DNA from: JAOTVV01 sp041602035
Lineage (GTDB): Bacteria > Gemmatimonadota > Gemmatimonadetes > Gemmatimonadales > GWC2-71-9
Direction: 5' to 3'
Length of the DNA stretch: 64,000 bases
Assembly: GCA_041602035.1 (NCBI GenBank)
Contig: JBFIHA010000007.1
Span: 92,710 to 156,709, forward strand
Shown here: positions 32,913 through 41,072 of the stretch, one piece after another
How the letters are laid out: every line of letters begins with the position of its first letter
How positions within the stretch are numbered: the stretch's first letter is position 1
Made by a program: the position numbers and the translations under genes
Notes under the pieces: generated by a model
Told to the model about the DNA's origin: nothing
What the model saw: the letters and a program-made list of their open reading frames with translations, nothing else
The model's database searches: none

Positions 32913-34337
32913 GTGGCTGAGCGTGGCCAAGCGATGCCTCACAGCTCGAAACGGTCCGTGCTGCGTTGCGGGTTCATGATCGGTGGGGTGTTGCTACCCG
33001 CGCCGCTGTCGGGCCAAGACTCCGATCAGGCCAGGCGGATCGATTCCGCCCAGGTGGCGAGGGCAACCCTGCAGACGTGGGATGAGCAGTTGCGTCTCAT
33101 TATTCTTGATCGCGGCGGTAACTACTTCGGACGCACCAGCGACCGCGGTATCCTCCAACGGTTCAATGCCATAGCGGACGACGAATACGAGCTCGACCTG
33201 ATTTCCTATGGGTTCTCGCTCTTGGAAGACTATGAGTGGTTCCAGCGCGGCCAGGGTGCTCGCTACTGGGGAGGGAGCATCAACAAGCTCCGTGTGGTGC
33301 AAGAGGCAACGGTTGCGGCAGCGGTGGATCTGAGCCCGACGTGGACCGCCGATGTCAGGATCAATCATCAGGCCACGCTGCAAGGCAACCGAAGCACCGT
33401 GCGTCTCGGAGCCCGGAAATCCCTGTGGGCCGGTCGCGCGCACGTCTTCGGAACCGGGGTCATCAGTGCGCTGAAGCCGGAATCCGATGTCGAGATCGGC
33501 GTCCTGCTCCATCCGAGGGAGGGCACCCGCATCACCGTTGCCCTCGCAGCGCTCGACGTGTTCAACGACCTCATCTACGAGACCCTGGGCGTCGGGACCG
33601 GAGTATCTGACTCCACGCTCAGCTACACCACCCAACCGTTCGCGCCTCGACTCGCCGTGGACACTCGGATTGGCCCGTTTCGCTTCGAGGCGTACGCCTT
33701 GGCAGTCACGCCCACGACACTGGTGGTTGAGCGACAATCGATGCCGGGAGAAGGGTTCGCCCAGGACGAACGTTTCGCTTATGCCGGTGGTCTGGGGGAG
33801 TGGGAACCGTCCGGGAGCACGGCAGTCGGGGGCTTCGCCACCTGGGTTCGAGCACGAACACACCGCAGACCGCTGGAGCTGGGCGCACCGGAGGACGCCT
33901 TCGATCTAACGGAGGCCACGACACAGCTGGGAGTCCACGGTATCCACTTGTTCCAGGACTTCGCGGCCGAGGCGTGGATGGCTAGGGTGTGGCGCACTGA
34001 GGATCGGCTCCGACCGGACACGACCGTGGCTGCAATGCTCGACTACGAGGATCGGGCGTGGGTCGGGCGCTCCCAGGTGACCTACCGGCCGTCCACAGGA
34101 TTTCGCGCCGGCGTGGGGCTCGAGTTCACGGCCCGCCAGGTCGTTGGCGAGGACCGAATGCCATCGCGTCGAGACCTGCACAAGAACAACTTCCGTCTGC
34201 GATTGGAACTCGGGTGGGCGTTTGACCGCAAAGCAGCCGTTTTTGCCGGAGCCGGCTTCGAGCTGGATAGCGACCTTCGCGCCCCCTCCGAAGGAACGTT
34301 CGACGGGGGCCACGCCCGCTGTGTACTGTATTTCTGA
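32913..34337 (+). CDS. predicted outer-membrane beta-barrel protein of unknown family
   Basis: A 474-residue protein starting GTG at 32913, three bases after the permease stop; an in-frame ATG at 32934 is an alternative. A hydrophobic segment (GFMIGGVLLPAPLSGQ) looks like a signal peptide ending at SGQ. The rest is rich in alternating polar/hydrophobic strands with aromatic girdles (FRFEAYALAVTPTTLVV, LRLELGWAFDRKAAVFAGAG), and the protein ends in Phe (CVLYF), a mark of outer-membrane barrels recognised by BAM. I do not recognise a specific family. Close spacing to the permease suggests co-transcription, but a functional tie is not evident. Confidence 0.75.
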   Translation: MAERGQAMPHSSKRSVLRCGFMIGGVLLPAPLSGQDSDQARRIDSAQVARATLQTWDEQLRLIILDRGGNYFGRTSDRGILQRFNAIADDEYELDLISYGFSLLEDYEWFQRGQGARYWGGSINKLRVVQEATVAAAVDLSPTWTADVRINHQATLQGNRSTVRLGARKSLWAGRAHVFGTGVISALKPESDVEIGVLLHPREGTRITVALAALDVFNDLIYETLGVGTGVSDSTLSYTTQPFAPRLAVDTRIGPFRFEAYALAVTPTTLVVERQSMPGEGFAQDERFAYAGGLGEWEPSGSTAVGGFATWVRARTHRRPLELGAPEDAFDLTEATTQLGVHGIHLFQDFAAEAWMARVWRTEDRLRPDTTVAAMLDYEDRAWVGRSQVTYRPSTGFRAGVGLEFTARQVVGEDRMPSRRDLHKNNFRLRLELGWAFDRKAAVFAGAGFELDSDLRAPSEGTFDGGHARCVLYF

Positions 34338-34516
34338 GTTATCCTGACTGGGACTGTGCCGCGTGCGTCTGGGCCGAAACGTTGGCGCGGTACGGGGGTA
34401 CAGGTTGGGTGCCGCGTCGCGAGACGAGTTCACTCTCGCTAGCTTGCGGCATCTTTCAGCGGAGATCGGGTCTTCCGTTTCTCGACGGCGACCCCCCAAA
34501 CCCGAGGAGTGGGACC

Positions 34517-35179
34517 GTGAAGCGTATCGTGGCAGTAGTGGCCATATCGGCCCTGACGGTGGGGCTCGTGGGCTGCGCCTCCAGGGCGCAGACCGGGGCG
34601 ATCGTTGGTGCCGGCGGAGGAGCCGTCGTGGGGGCGGTCATCGGCAAAGCGGCCGGGAACACGGCGGCTGGCGCCGTGATCGGAGCGGCCGTGGGTGGCG
34701 CTGCCGGTGCAATCATCGGCGGGTACATGGACCGCCAGGCAGCGGAGATGGAGCGGGACCTCGAAGGCGCCCGTATCGAGCGGATCGGCGAAGGCATCAA
34801 GATCACGTTCGCGGGCGGGATCTTGTTCGACGTCGATCGCGCTGACGTCCGGCCCGAGGCCCAGACCGAGCTCGTGAAGCTTGCTGGTATCCTGAACAAG
34901 TACCAGGACACCAACATTCTCGTCGAAGGGCACACGGACGCCACCGGACCCGAGGACTACAACATGAACCTGTCGGTTCGCCGAGCGTCGTCGGTGGCCA
35001 CGTTCCTCGCAGTGCAACAAGTGGAGCGCGGGCGGCTGAGCGCCGTCGGATACGGCGAGCTGCAGCCCATGGCCACCAACGAGACCGCCGCTGGCCGACA
35101 GCAAAATCGTCGTGTGGAAGTGGCGATCTGGGCGAATGACAAGCTCAAGGACGCGGCGAGACGTCAAGCAACGCAGTGA
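34517..35179 (+). CDS. OmpA-family lipoprotein with glycine-zipper domain
   Basis: A 220-residue lipoprotein. Start GTG at 34517 after GAGGAG (spacing about 9). Signal MKRIVAVVAISALTVGLVGC (lipobox LVGC). Residues about 25-75 form a glycine zipper (GAIVGAGGGAVVGAVIGKAA and a second similar run) that can insert in or span a membrane. The C-terminal OmpA domain has GILFDVDRADVRPEAQ, NILVEGHTDATGPEDYN and LSVRRASSVATFL. The Asp of HTDATG-x5-N and the Arg of SVRRA are the peptidoglycan-binding residues. It most likely tethers the outer membrane to the cell wall. The next small membrane gene begins 13 bases later. Confidence 0.9.
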   Translation: MKRIVAVVAISALTVGLVGCASRAQTGAIVGAGGGAVVGAVIGKAAGNTAAGAVIGAAVGGAAGAIIGGYMDRQAAEMERDLEGARIERIGEGIKITFAGGILFDVDRADVRPEAQTELVKLAGILNKYQDTNILVEGHTDATGPEDYNMNLSVRRASSVATFLAVQQVERGRLSAVGYGELQPMATNETAAGRQQNRRVEVAIWANDKLKDAARRQATQ

Positions 35180-35192
35180 GGACGGAACAAAC

Positions 35193-35402
35193 ATGGTAGG
35201 GCTGTTTGGACGTCGCCGGTCGCCAATACGCACGCTGGCCGCCGCCCTGATTGCGCTCGGTGTGCTGGGGTACCGGCTGCTGACCCGCACGCCCGATACT
35301 TCCACCACCGGCTTTTGGGTCGCCGTGGCCTTGGCCGCAACCCTGCTCGGCGTGGTCGTGTGGGTGGTCCTCTCGGCCCTGCGGGGCCGAGCGAGCGGCT
35401 GA
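35193..35402 (+). CDS. small two-helix membrane protein
   Basis: A 69-residue protein starting at the ATG at 35193 (GAGGA upstream). It has a basic N-terminus (FGRRRSP), one membrane helix (TLAAALIALGVLGYRLL), a short polar loop, and a second helix (FWVAVALAATLLGVVVWVVL) before a basic tail. It lies between the OmpA-like gene and the PAS gene, with 13 and 2 bases of spacing, so all three are probably one transcript. No family is recognised. Its length and topology resemble many uncharacterised inner-membrane peptides. Confidence 0.65.
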   Translation: MVGLFGRRRSPIRTLAAALIALGVLGYRLLTRTPDTSTTGFWVAVALAATLLGVVVWVVLSALRGRASG

Positions 35403-35404
35403 GG

Positions 35405-35818
35405 ATGGTTGTGCCAGGCCAAGAGCCTCGCGTGCCCGAGCCAGATCGGTTTGCCTATTCGGCACTGCTCGATGCGCTGCCCGATGCGGTGGTCATGGTG
35501 GACCACGGCGGCCTCATCGTCGAGTTCAACGCCAGAGCACAGGGCATGTTCGGGTATGCACGCCACGAGATGGTCGGCGAGCCGGTCGAGGTGCTGATGC
35601 CCGAGCGCTTCCGTGACCGACACGTCGCCGACCGCGGGGGATACGTGAAGTCCCCGTTCGTGCGACCGATGGGTGTCGATATCGAACTGCTCGGCCGACA
35701 CAAGGCCGGGCACGAATTCCCAGTGGAAATCAACCTGGCGCCGTTCCAGTCCCCGCGAGGCCCACTCGTGGTGACAGTGATTCGGGTGGTGTCGGAGCGG
35801 AGAACGCGAACGGGATAG
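35405..35818 (+). CDS. single-domain PAS protein
   Basis: A 137-residue soluble protein starting at the ATG two bases after the preceding stop. Residues about 15-130 form one PAS fold: YSALLDALPDAVVMVDHGGL, VEFNARAQGMFGY, then HEMVGEPVEVLMPERFRDRH, and the PAC-like end EFPVEINLAPFQSPRGPLVV. The wording is close to the FixL/heme-PAS-like group, which has a conserved RH in the F-alpha helix, here FRDRH; whether haem is bound is not known. No kinase, cyclase or DNA-binding domain is attached, so it would signal through a partner or is the sensory remnant of a larger protein. Confidence 0.8.
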   Translation: MVVPGQEPRVPEPDRFAYSALLDALPDAVVMVDHGGLIVEFNARAQGMFGYARHEMVGEPVEVLMPERFRDRHVADRGGYVKSPFVRPMGVDIELLGRHKAGHEFPVEINLAPFQSPRGPLVVTVIRVVSERRTRTG

Positions 35819-35863
35819 CGACCCGCGCACTCGCCCTCACAATCCCAAGCATCACAATTCCGC

Positions 35864-35891
35864 TTGACGAATCGGACGAGATCCCTAGCTT
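35864..35891 (+). promoter_or_regulatory. candidate promoter of the RCC1-repeat gene
   Basis: TTGACG (35864-35869) and TAGCTT (35886-35891) are 16 bases apart in an otherwise gene-free 264-bp gap. The gene starts about 190 bases downstream, leaving a long leader without obvious structure. Confidence 0.5.
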
Positions 35892-36082
35892 GGACAGTAC
35901 GTCGGGTGGCAGTTTCCCAGGGCCGTGTGGACGGACGGCCTGAAGCGAAGCGATACGTTCGGAGCGCCCGACGGAGCGGCCCTGCGGGAGGGGACAATCG
36001 CGGGGCCGCTATCTTTTCAGCCCGCGTCTGGTCAATCCCGGCCTATGCGTTATTGTGTCGGGGTAGCCACCCGGAGGCGGCC

Positions 36083-37618
36083 GTGCGCCACGTCCCCAAC
36101 CCCTTCAGGCTACGCGATCAGCGCCTCCCGACGCTGCCACTCGCGATCGGCGTATTCGTCTTGTGCGTCATGGCCTTCTGTGCCGCGTGCGGAGAGCCAC
36201 CGAGCGCCCCTGCGGCGGGTGGTCCGCCGATCGCCTCGGTCCGCGTCACGCCCGACAGCGCAATCATGTTGGAGGGCACGCGTCTTCGCTTGGCCGTGTC
36301 GGTGCGCGATTCGGCCGGATCTGAGCTCGTCGGGCGCCCGGTCTCCTTTTCCTCGCTGTCACCGCACATCGCCGCAGTCGCGAGCGACGGACAGATCGAG
36401 GCTCGAACACTGGGCATTGCACGGGTCGTCGTTGAAGCGGGAGGGTTGAGCGACACGGCCACGATCGCTGTCCGCGTGCTGTTTCGGACCGTCAGTGCCG
36501 GCGCCGGGCATACGTGTGCCGTGAGCTCCACGCATCGCCTCTATTGCTGGGGCGATGGGGGGCTGGGGCGGCTGGGTGATGGGACGGATCGGTCGTCGCC
36601 CGTCCCGGTCGCCGTCAATGCCGACGTCCGATTCCAGGCAGTGAGCGCAGGCGGCGATGCCACATGCGGCTTGAGTGGGGTGGAAGCATACTGCTGGGGC
36701 AACAACGGGGCGCGGCAACTCGGCACGGGCACCAAGCCCGGGATGTGGACGCCCGCCCGGGTCGCTGGCGGGCACGCGTTTACGACCGTCGCCATTGGCA
36801 CCCTCCATGCCTGCGGGCTCTCGGTGACCGACCGCGCATACTGCTGGGGAGCGGATTGGGCCGGCCAAGTCGGAAACGGGCCCCCTCCATCGGGGCTAGC
36901 GCCTCTCGCGGTGATGGATGAGGAAGCGTTTACCGCAATCGCGCTGGGATGGTTGTTCACCTGCGGGATCGCCAGCGACGGGACTGCACGCTGTTGGGGC
37001 TTCAACGACCGGATGCAGCTCGGTGTCCCGACGGTGGTCGAGTCGTGCGTGTGGCCAAACGGCACACCGGCGCCGTGTAGCACGACCCCGGTCGCCGTGA
37101 CGGGTGGCCGATCGTTCGTGTCGGTGGTGGCCGGGCGCGAACACGCATGCGGCCTGGATGCCGACGGCCAAGCGTGGTGTTGGGGTGGCAACGCGTTTGG
37201 CCAGCGGGGCGACGGTACCACGCAAGTGTCCCCGGATCCGAGCCCGGTCGTGGACGCACCGGCGCTGGTGGCGTTGACCGCCGGCGACCGGCACACTTGC
37301 GGCCTCGACGTCGACGGCCGGATCTGGTGCTGGGGTTACAACGGCCGAGGGGCACTCGGAACCGACGCAACGTTCGACAGTTGCGATGGGGGGCTGTGCA
37401 GCACGAGGCCCGTCGTCGTGCAGACGGACCTCCGCTTCTCCGCCGTGAGCGCAAGCGCCGGCCTCCACGGTTCGCACACGTGTGCCGTGAGCCGCTCGGG
37501 CCAGACGTACTGCTGGGGGTCGAATGGGGTTGGCCAGCTCGGTGCGGCGTACCGTGGTGGGATCAGCTTCGAGCCACTGCGCGTGTTTGGGCAGCCCACG
37601 CTGGATCCAGAACCGTGA
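36083..37618 (+). CDS. Ig-like / RCC1-repeat surface lipoprotein
   Basis: A 511-residue exported protein. GTG at 36083 follows GGAGG at 6 bases; the frame is open upstream without a better site. The signal is VFVLCVMAFCAAC, probably a lipobox. Residues about 45-130 form a BIG2-type bacterial Ig-like domain (VTPDSAIMLEGTRLRLAVSV ... SDTATIAV). Six or more RCC1-type repeats follow, each with a Cys pair in the form TCAV/TCGL-x5-x-YCWG-x-N-x3-QLG. The disulfide-capable repeats indicate an extracytoplasmic seven-bladed propeller. Bacterial RCC1 proteins of this type are common in Gemmatimonadota and Myxococcota; the ligand is unknown and a GTPase role as in eukaryotic RCC1 is not implied. It stands alone on its strand. 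Confidence 0.85.
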   Translation: MRHVPNPFRLRDQRLPTLPLAIGVFVLCVMAFCAACGEPPSAPAAGGPPIASVRVTPDSAIMLEGTRLRLAVSVRDSAGSELVGRPVSFSSLSPHIAAVASDGQIEARTLGIARVVVEAGGLSDTATIAVRVLFRTVSAGAGHTCAVSSTHRLYCWGDGGLGRLGDGTDRSSPVPVAVNADVRFQAVSAGGDATCGLSGVEAYCWGNNGARQLGTGTKPGMWTPARVAGGHAFTTVAIGTLHACGLSVTDRAYCWGADWAGQVGNGPPPSGLAPLAVMDEEAFTAIALGWLFTCGIASDGTARCWGFNDRMQLGVPTVVESCVWPNGTPAPCSTTPVAVTGGRSFVSVVAGREHACGLDADGQAWCWGGNAFGQRGDGTTQVSPDPSPVVDAPALVALTAGDRHTCGLDVDGRIWCWGYNGRGALGTDATFDSCDGGLCSTRPVVVQTDLRFSAVSASAGLHGSHTCAVSRSGQTYCWGSNGVGQLGAAYRGGISFEPLRVFGQPTLDPEP

Positions 37619-37800
37619 TCGGCCGCAGCGCACGGTGCTGAAGTGGGGCGCTCGGGGCCACGGCCGCGTGAGGGTCGACTGATACCGAAGATCTGCGTTT
37701 CGCTGTAGACTTGGGGATGCCGCATCCCTGTGCGAGTGTTCGGGTATGGAATGAGGGCCGACTCGCCAGGATGTCCCGTCCTACTCCATCGGAGGTACCC

Positions 37801-38226
37801 ATGCACGCCCGCACGCCCCTGCTCGCCGCGTCACTCGCCATGATGGTCTTCGCGGGATGCGGGGACGACGTGGCCGGCAACGTGACGCAAGACCTGAGCG
37901 GGAACTATTCGTTGATCTCGTTCGCCTTAGGCACGCCGGCGGGGATCGTCCAGGGTGCCACTGGGACCGTTGCCCTCACCGCGACGAACTACGTCGCGTC
38001 GTTCACCATTCCGCAGCTGCCACCCGACCCACCGGAGGTGGTGGACGACGAGGGCACGTACACCGCGATCGGCTCGGCCACCTCGGGGACCTGGACGCAG
38101 CAGTCCACTCTCGACCCGAACCTGCAGTACGCCGGCACCTATGCGGTCGATCCGGCGACGGACCGACTCACGCTCGACACGACGACGTTCGGCGTTCGCA
38201 CCATCCTCGTCCTTCAGCGGAACTGA
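37801..38226 (+). CDS. small lipoprotein before the TonB receptor
   Basis: A 141-residue lipoprotein with an excellent start (CGGAGGTACCC before the ATG at 37801). Signal MHARTPLLAASLAMMVFAGC, lipobox FAGC. The mature part begins GDDVAGNVTQDLSGNYSLIS and looks like a small lipocalin-like or beta-sandwich domain, with the GTYTAIGSATSGTW and YAGTYAVDPATDRLTLD strands seen in many hypothetical Gemmatimonadota lipoproteins. It ends 36 bases before the TonB receptor and probably shares its transcript; an accessory role to the receptor is possible but unproven. Confidence 0.75.
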   Translation: MHARTPLLAASLAMMVFAGCGDDVAGNVTQDLSGNYSLISFALGTPAGIVQGATGTVALTATNYVASFTIPQLPPDPPEVVDDEGTYTAIGSATSGTWTQQSTLDPNLQYAGTYAVDPATDRLTLDTTTFGVRTILVLQRN

Positions 38227-38262
38227 TCGCGTGACCGACCGCCGAACTCGGAGAGCCGTGGC

Positions 38263-40434
38263 ATGACTGCTGGCATCGGTCGAGGTGGTCGGGGCTGGGC
38301 CGTCGTTCTTGCCGTCGCCGGCCTCGCTGGTCTGCCTGCGGCAGGGCTGGCGCAAACCGGAGTGATCGCCGGCATCGTTCTGGAGGCCGGATCGGGTACC
38401 CCCCTCGAAGGTGCCACGGTCGTCCTGCGCGGCACGCCCCTCAGCACGGTGACCGACGCCCGCGGACGGTTTGCGTTCGGCCGTCTCGAAGGGGGCCGCT
38501 ACACGTTGCTCGTCGCCGCCATTGGCTTCGCCCGAGACAGCCAGCCCGACATCGTGCTTCCCCATGGCGAACGACGAGAAGTCTCGCTCGCCCTGCGGAC
38601 CGAGGCGCTCGTGTTGCCGGAGTTCGTCGTTACGGGGACTCGGAGCGCGGAGCGGAGCGACGAGGCGATGGCCAGTATTGCCGTTCTTCCCGCTCACGAC
38701 CTGGTGAACCGCAACGTCACCACGCTCGACCAGGCGCTGGTCTACGTTCCAGGCGTCACGTTCAACGGCAAGAACCAACTCGACATTCGAGGTGCCGCGG
38801 GGTACGCACGGGGAATTGGAAGCCGGGTGCTGATGCTGCTGGACGGACACCCCATCCTCAGCGGCGACGGCGGCGAAATCGATTTCATGAGCATTCCGCT
38901 CCTCGATCTCGAGCAGTTGGAGGTCGTCAAAGGCGCGTATTCGGCTGTTTACGGCAGCAACGCGCTCGGGGGCGTCGTCAACCTGATCACCGCTCCGGTA
39001 GGCAGCACACCGGAGACCGTCGCGCGGGCGCATGTCGATGCGTACACCTATCCATCCGAGTACAGCTGGGCCGATGGGATGCAGGGGGCGTTCGGGTTTG
39101 GGCTGCAGCACTCACGACGAGTGGGCAACGTGGGCCTGCGCGTGTTCGCCGGCCACGAGCGCACCGATGGCTACAAGGAGAACGGCGATTCGCGGCGGTG
39201 GATTGGAAGGCTGAAGCTCGCGTCGGCGGCCGACGCCGATCACCCGTGGGACCTCTATGGCGTGTACAGCCGGGAACGTGCCGGGGAGTTCTTCACCTGG
39301 CGATCTCCGGACGAGCCGTATCGTGTCCCAGCCGTCTACGTCGGAGATCACACCCTCGAGCACCGGTTGGTGACCGGGGCGACGATCACGCCCCGCGCTC
39401 GTACGTCGCACCTCGTCAAACTCAGTCCGTACTTCAACGTTACGCGGATCGAGAACGTCTTCACCGACAACGATGATTGGCACACCGCCGTGAAGCCCGG
39501 CGTGACGGCGGAGGTCGCGTGGTATGCCGGGGATCGGCACGCGCTCCGGTTCGGTGCGGACGGCGCCCATACGTGGGTGACCTCGAACTTCCTCGGCGCG
39601 CCAACGATCCGGGACGTGGCCGCGTTCGCCCAGGACGAAATTCAGGTCACGAGCCGGCTCAAGGGATCGCTCGGCGTGCGTCTCGATCACCACAAAGCCA
39701 ATCTCGGTGCGTCTGAATGGGCGTTGAGTCCCAAGGTCGGTGCGTCGCTGCGCGTGGGGAAGGGAACCACCCTGCGGACGTCCGTCAGCGCGGGCTATCG
39801 GGCGCCGAGTGCGATCGAACAGTTCGTGTCGTCTCAGCAGTTCGGTTTTCGCGTGATCCCCAACCCGACCCTGACGGGTGAGCACGCGTGGTCGGCCGAA
39901 CTCGGCGCCACGGTCCGTATTCTCGAGGAGCTTCGGGTCGACGCGTCCGTGTTCGGGAGTATCTATCGGGACTTGATCAGTCCGGCGCCCGCGCCCGGGC
40001 AAACGTTCGTGTTCCAGTTCCGCAACGTGTCACGGGCGCGGGTCGCAGGGCTCGATGTCGGGCTGCACGCGCAGCTCGTCCCGTCCCTGCTCGACGTGCA
40101 GGCCACCTACCTCTTTCTGGACACCGAAGATCGCGATACGGGATCACCGCTCCCCTACCGGTCCCGCCACAATGCGACGGGGACGCTCAACCTACTCGGC
40201 GGCCTGGCCGGCGTGGACCTGCGGTTCCGCAGTCGGGTGGAGGGCGTGCTCGCTTTTCCGCTGGACCCGCGCTCGGACGTCACCGTGATCGACCTGCGGG
40301 TCGGGTATCGCGCGCTCAACGTGCTGTGGCAACTCAAGGTGGCAAACCTCTTTAACCAGTTCTACGTCGATGTGCAGGAGCGGAACCCGGGAGCGCCACG
40401 GAGCATCGCCATCACGGCGGTGCATGGGCTCTAG
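38263..40434 (+). CDS. TonB-dependent receptor with N-terminal carboxypeptidase-regulatory domain
   Basis: A 723-residue outer-membrane receptor. A signal peptide (WAVVLAVAGLAGLPAAGLAQ) is followed by a CarboxypepD_reg-like domain (residues about 32-115, GTPLEGATVVLRGTPLSTVTDARGRF in outline). The plug domain starts VVTGTRSAERSDEAMASIAV and contains LDQALVYVPGVTF, the DIRGAAG motif, MLLDGHPILSG and VEVVKGAYSAVYGSNALGGVVN-type wording. The remainder is the 22-strand barrel with GYRAPSAIEQFVSS and a C-terminal strand ending ITAVHGL. It imports a ligand using TonB energy; the size (about 720) suits a siderophore, cobalamin or sugar receptor rather than a large SusC. The NadR-like gene starts 21 bases later. 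Confidence 0.9.
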   Translation: MTAGIGRGGRGWAVVLAVAGLAGLPAAGLAQTGVIAGIVLEAGSGTPLEGATVVLRGTPLSTVTDARGRFAFGRLEGGRYTLLVAAIGFARDSQPDIVLPHGERREVSLALRTEALVLPEFVVTGTRSAERSDEAMASIAVLPAHDLVNRNVTTLDQALVYVPGVTFNGKNQLDIRGAAGYARGIGSRVLMLLDGHPILSGDGGEIDFMSIPLLDLEQLEVVKGAYSAVYGSNALGGVVNLITAPVGSTPETVARAHVDAYTYPSEYSWADGMQGAFGFGLQHSRRVGNVGLRVFAGHERTDGYKENGDSRRWIGRLKLASAADADHPWDLYGVYSRERAGEFFTWRSPDEPYRVPAVYVGDHTLEHRLVTGATITPRARTSHLVKLSPYFNVTRIENVFTDNDDWHTAVKPGVTAEVAWYAGDRHALRFGADGAHTWVTSNFLGAPTIRDVAAFAQDEIQVTSRLKGSLGVRLDHHKANLGASEWALSPKVGASLRVGKGTTLRTSVSAGYRAPSAIEQFVSSQQFGFRVIPNPTLTGEHAWSAELGATVRILEELRVDASVFGSIYRDLISPAPAPGQTFVFQFRNVSRARVAGLDVGLHAQLVPSLLDVQATYLFLDTEDRDTGSPLPYRSRHNATGTLNLLGGLAGVDLRFRSRVEGVLAFPLDPRSDVTVIDLRVGYRALNVLWQLKVANLFNQFYVDVQERNPGAPRSIAITAVHGL

Positions 40435-40455
40435 GCGTTCCCAGAGGCGCGCGAC

Positions 40456-41061
40456 GTGAAAATCGCCTTCATCGGTACCCACGGCGTCGGCAAGACGACG
40501 CTGTGCTTCGATCTCGCGGCGCGGCTGAAGCGCTTGGACCTGGGCGTGGACATCGTCAAAGAGGTCGCGCGCGGCTGTCCGCTCCCGATCAACGAAGACA
40601 CGACGCTGGACGCGCAGGCGTGGATCCTCCACACCCAGATCGCCCAAGAGATCGCGGCGGGCACGCAATATGAGGCCGTGATCTGCGACCGGTCGGTGCT
40701 GGACAACTATGCCTATCTCGTGCATCGGCTCGGTCGACGACCGGAGTACGACACGCTGGTGCGGACGTGGGTCGGAACCTATAGCGGCCTCTTCAAGGTC
40801 CCGGTCATCCAGGAGCCGTCGTTCGACGGTACCCGTGCCGTGAGCCGCGCGTTCCAGATGCAGATCGATGGTGTGATCGACCACCTGCTCGATGCGTTCG
40901 GCGTTCCGTCGCATCGGCTCGATCCGTCCAGCCGGCCCGCCTGGGTGGAGGACGTACTCCGGGCGCTGGGCCTTCCCCTCGAACCGCCGCAGATCGACCT
41001 CTTCTCGGTCGTGCACAGCGCAACCCCCGAAGGCCCGGAGCGGAATCCCCACGGGCGCTGA
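40456..41061 (+). CDS. NadR/AAA_28-type P-loop NTPase or kinase
   Basis: A 201-residue cytoplasmic P-loop protein starting GTG at 40456. The Walker A is G7-T-H-G-V-G-K-T-T15; the Walker B-like strand is YEAVICDRSVLDNYAYLVH, with DRS as the likely catalytic Asp. The LFKVPVIQEPSFDGTRAVS lid region resembles the C-terminal ribosylnicotinamide-kinase domain of NadR and other AAA_28 proteins. It lacks the NMN adenylyltransferase part of NadR. Placed between a TonB receptor and a secreted protein, with gaps of 21 and 11 bases, it could phosphorylate an imported nucleoside such as nicotinamide riboside, but this is inference. Confidence 0.75.
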   Translation: MKIAFIGTHGVGKTTLCFDLAARLKRLDLGVDIVKEVARGCPLPINEDTTLDAQAWILHTQIAQEIAAGTQYEAVICDRSVLDNYAYLVHRLGRRPEYDTLVRTWVGTYSGLFKVPVIQEPSFDGTRAVSRAFQMQIDGVIDHLLDAFGVPSHRLDPSSRPAWVEDVLRALGLPLEPPQIDLFSVVHSATPEGPERNPHGR

Positions 41062-41072
41062 ACCCGACTCCC

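Noticed and set aside
34439..35830. 463-residue minus-strand open frame
   Set aside because: Antisense to OmpA-like, small membrane and PAS genes, each of which has a start, ribosome-binding site or family motifs.
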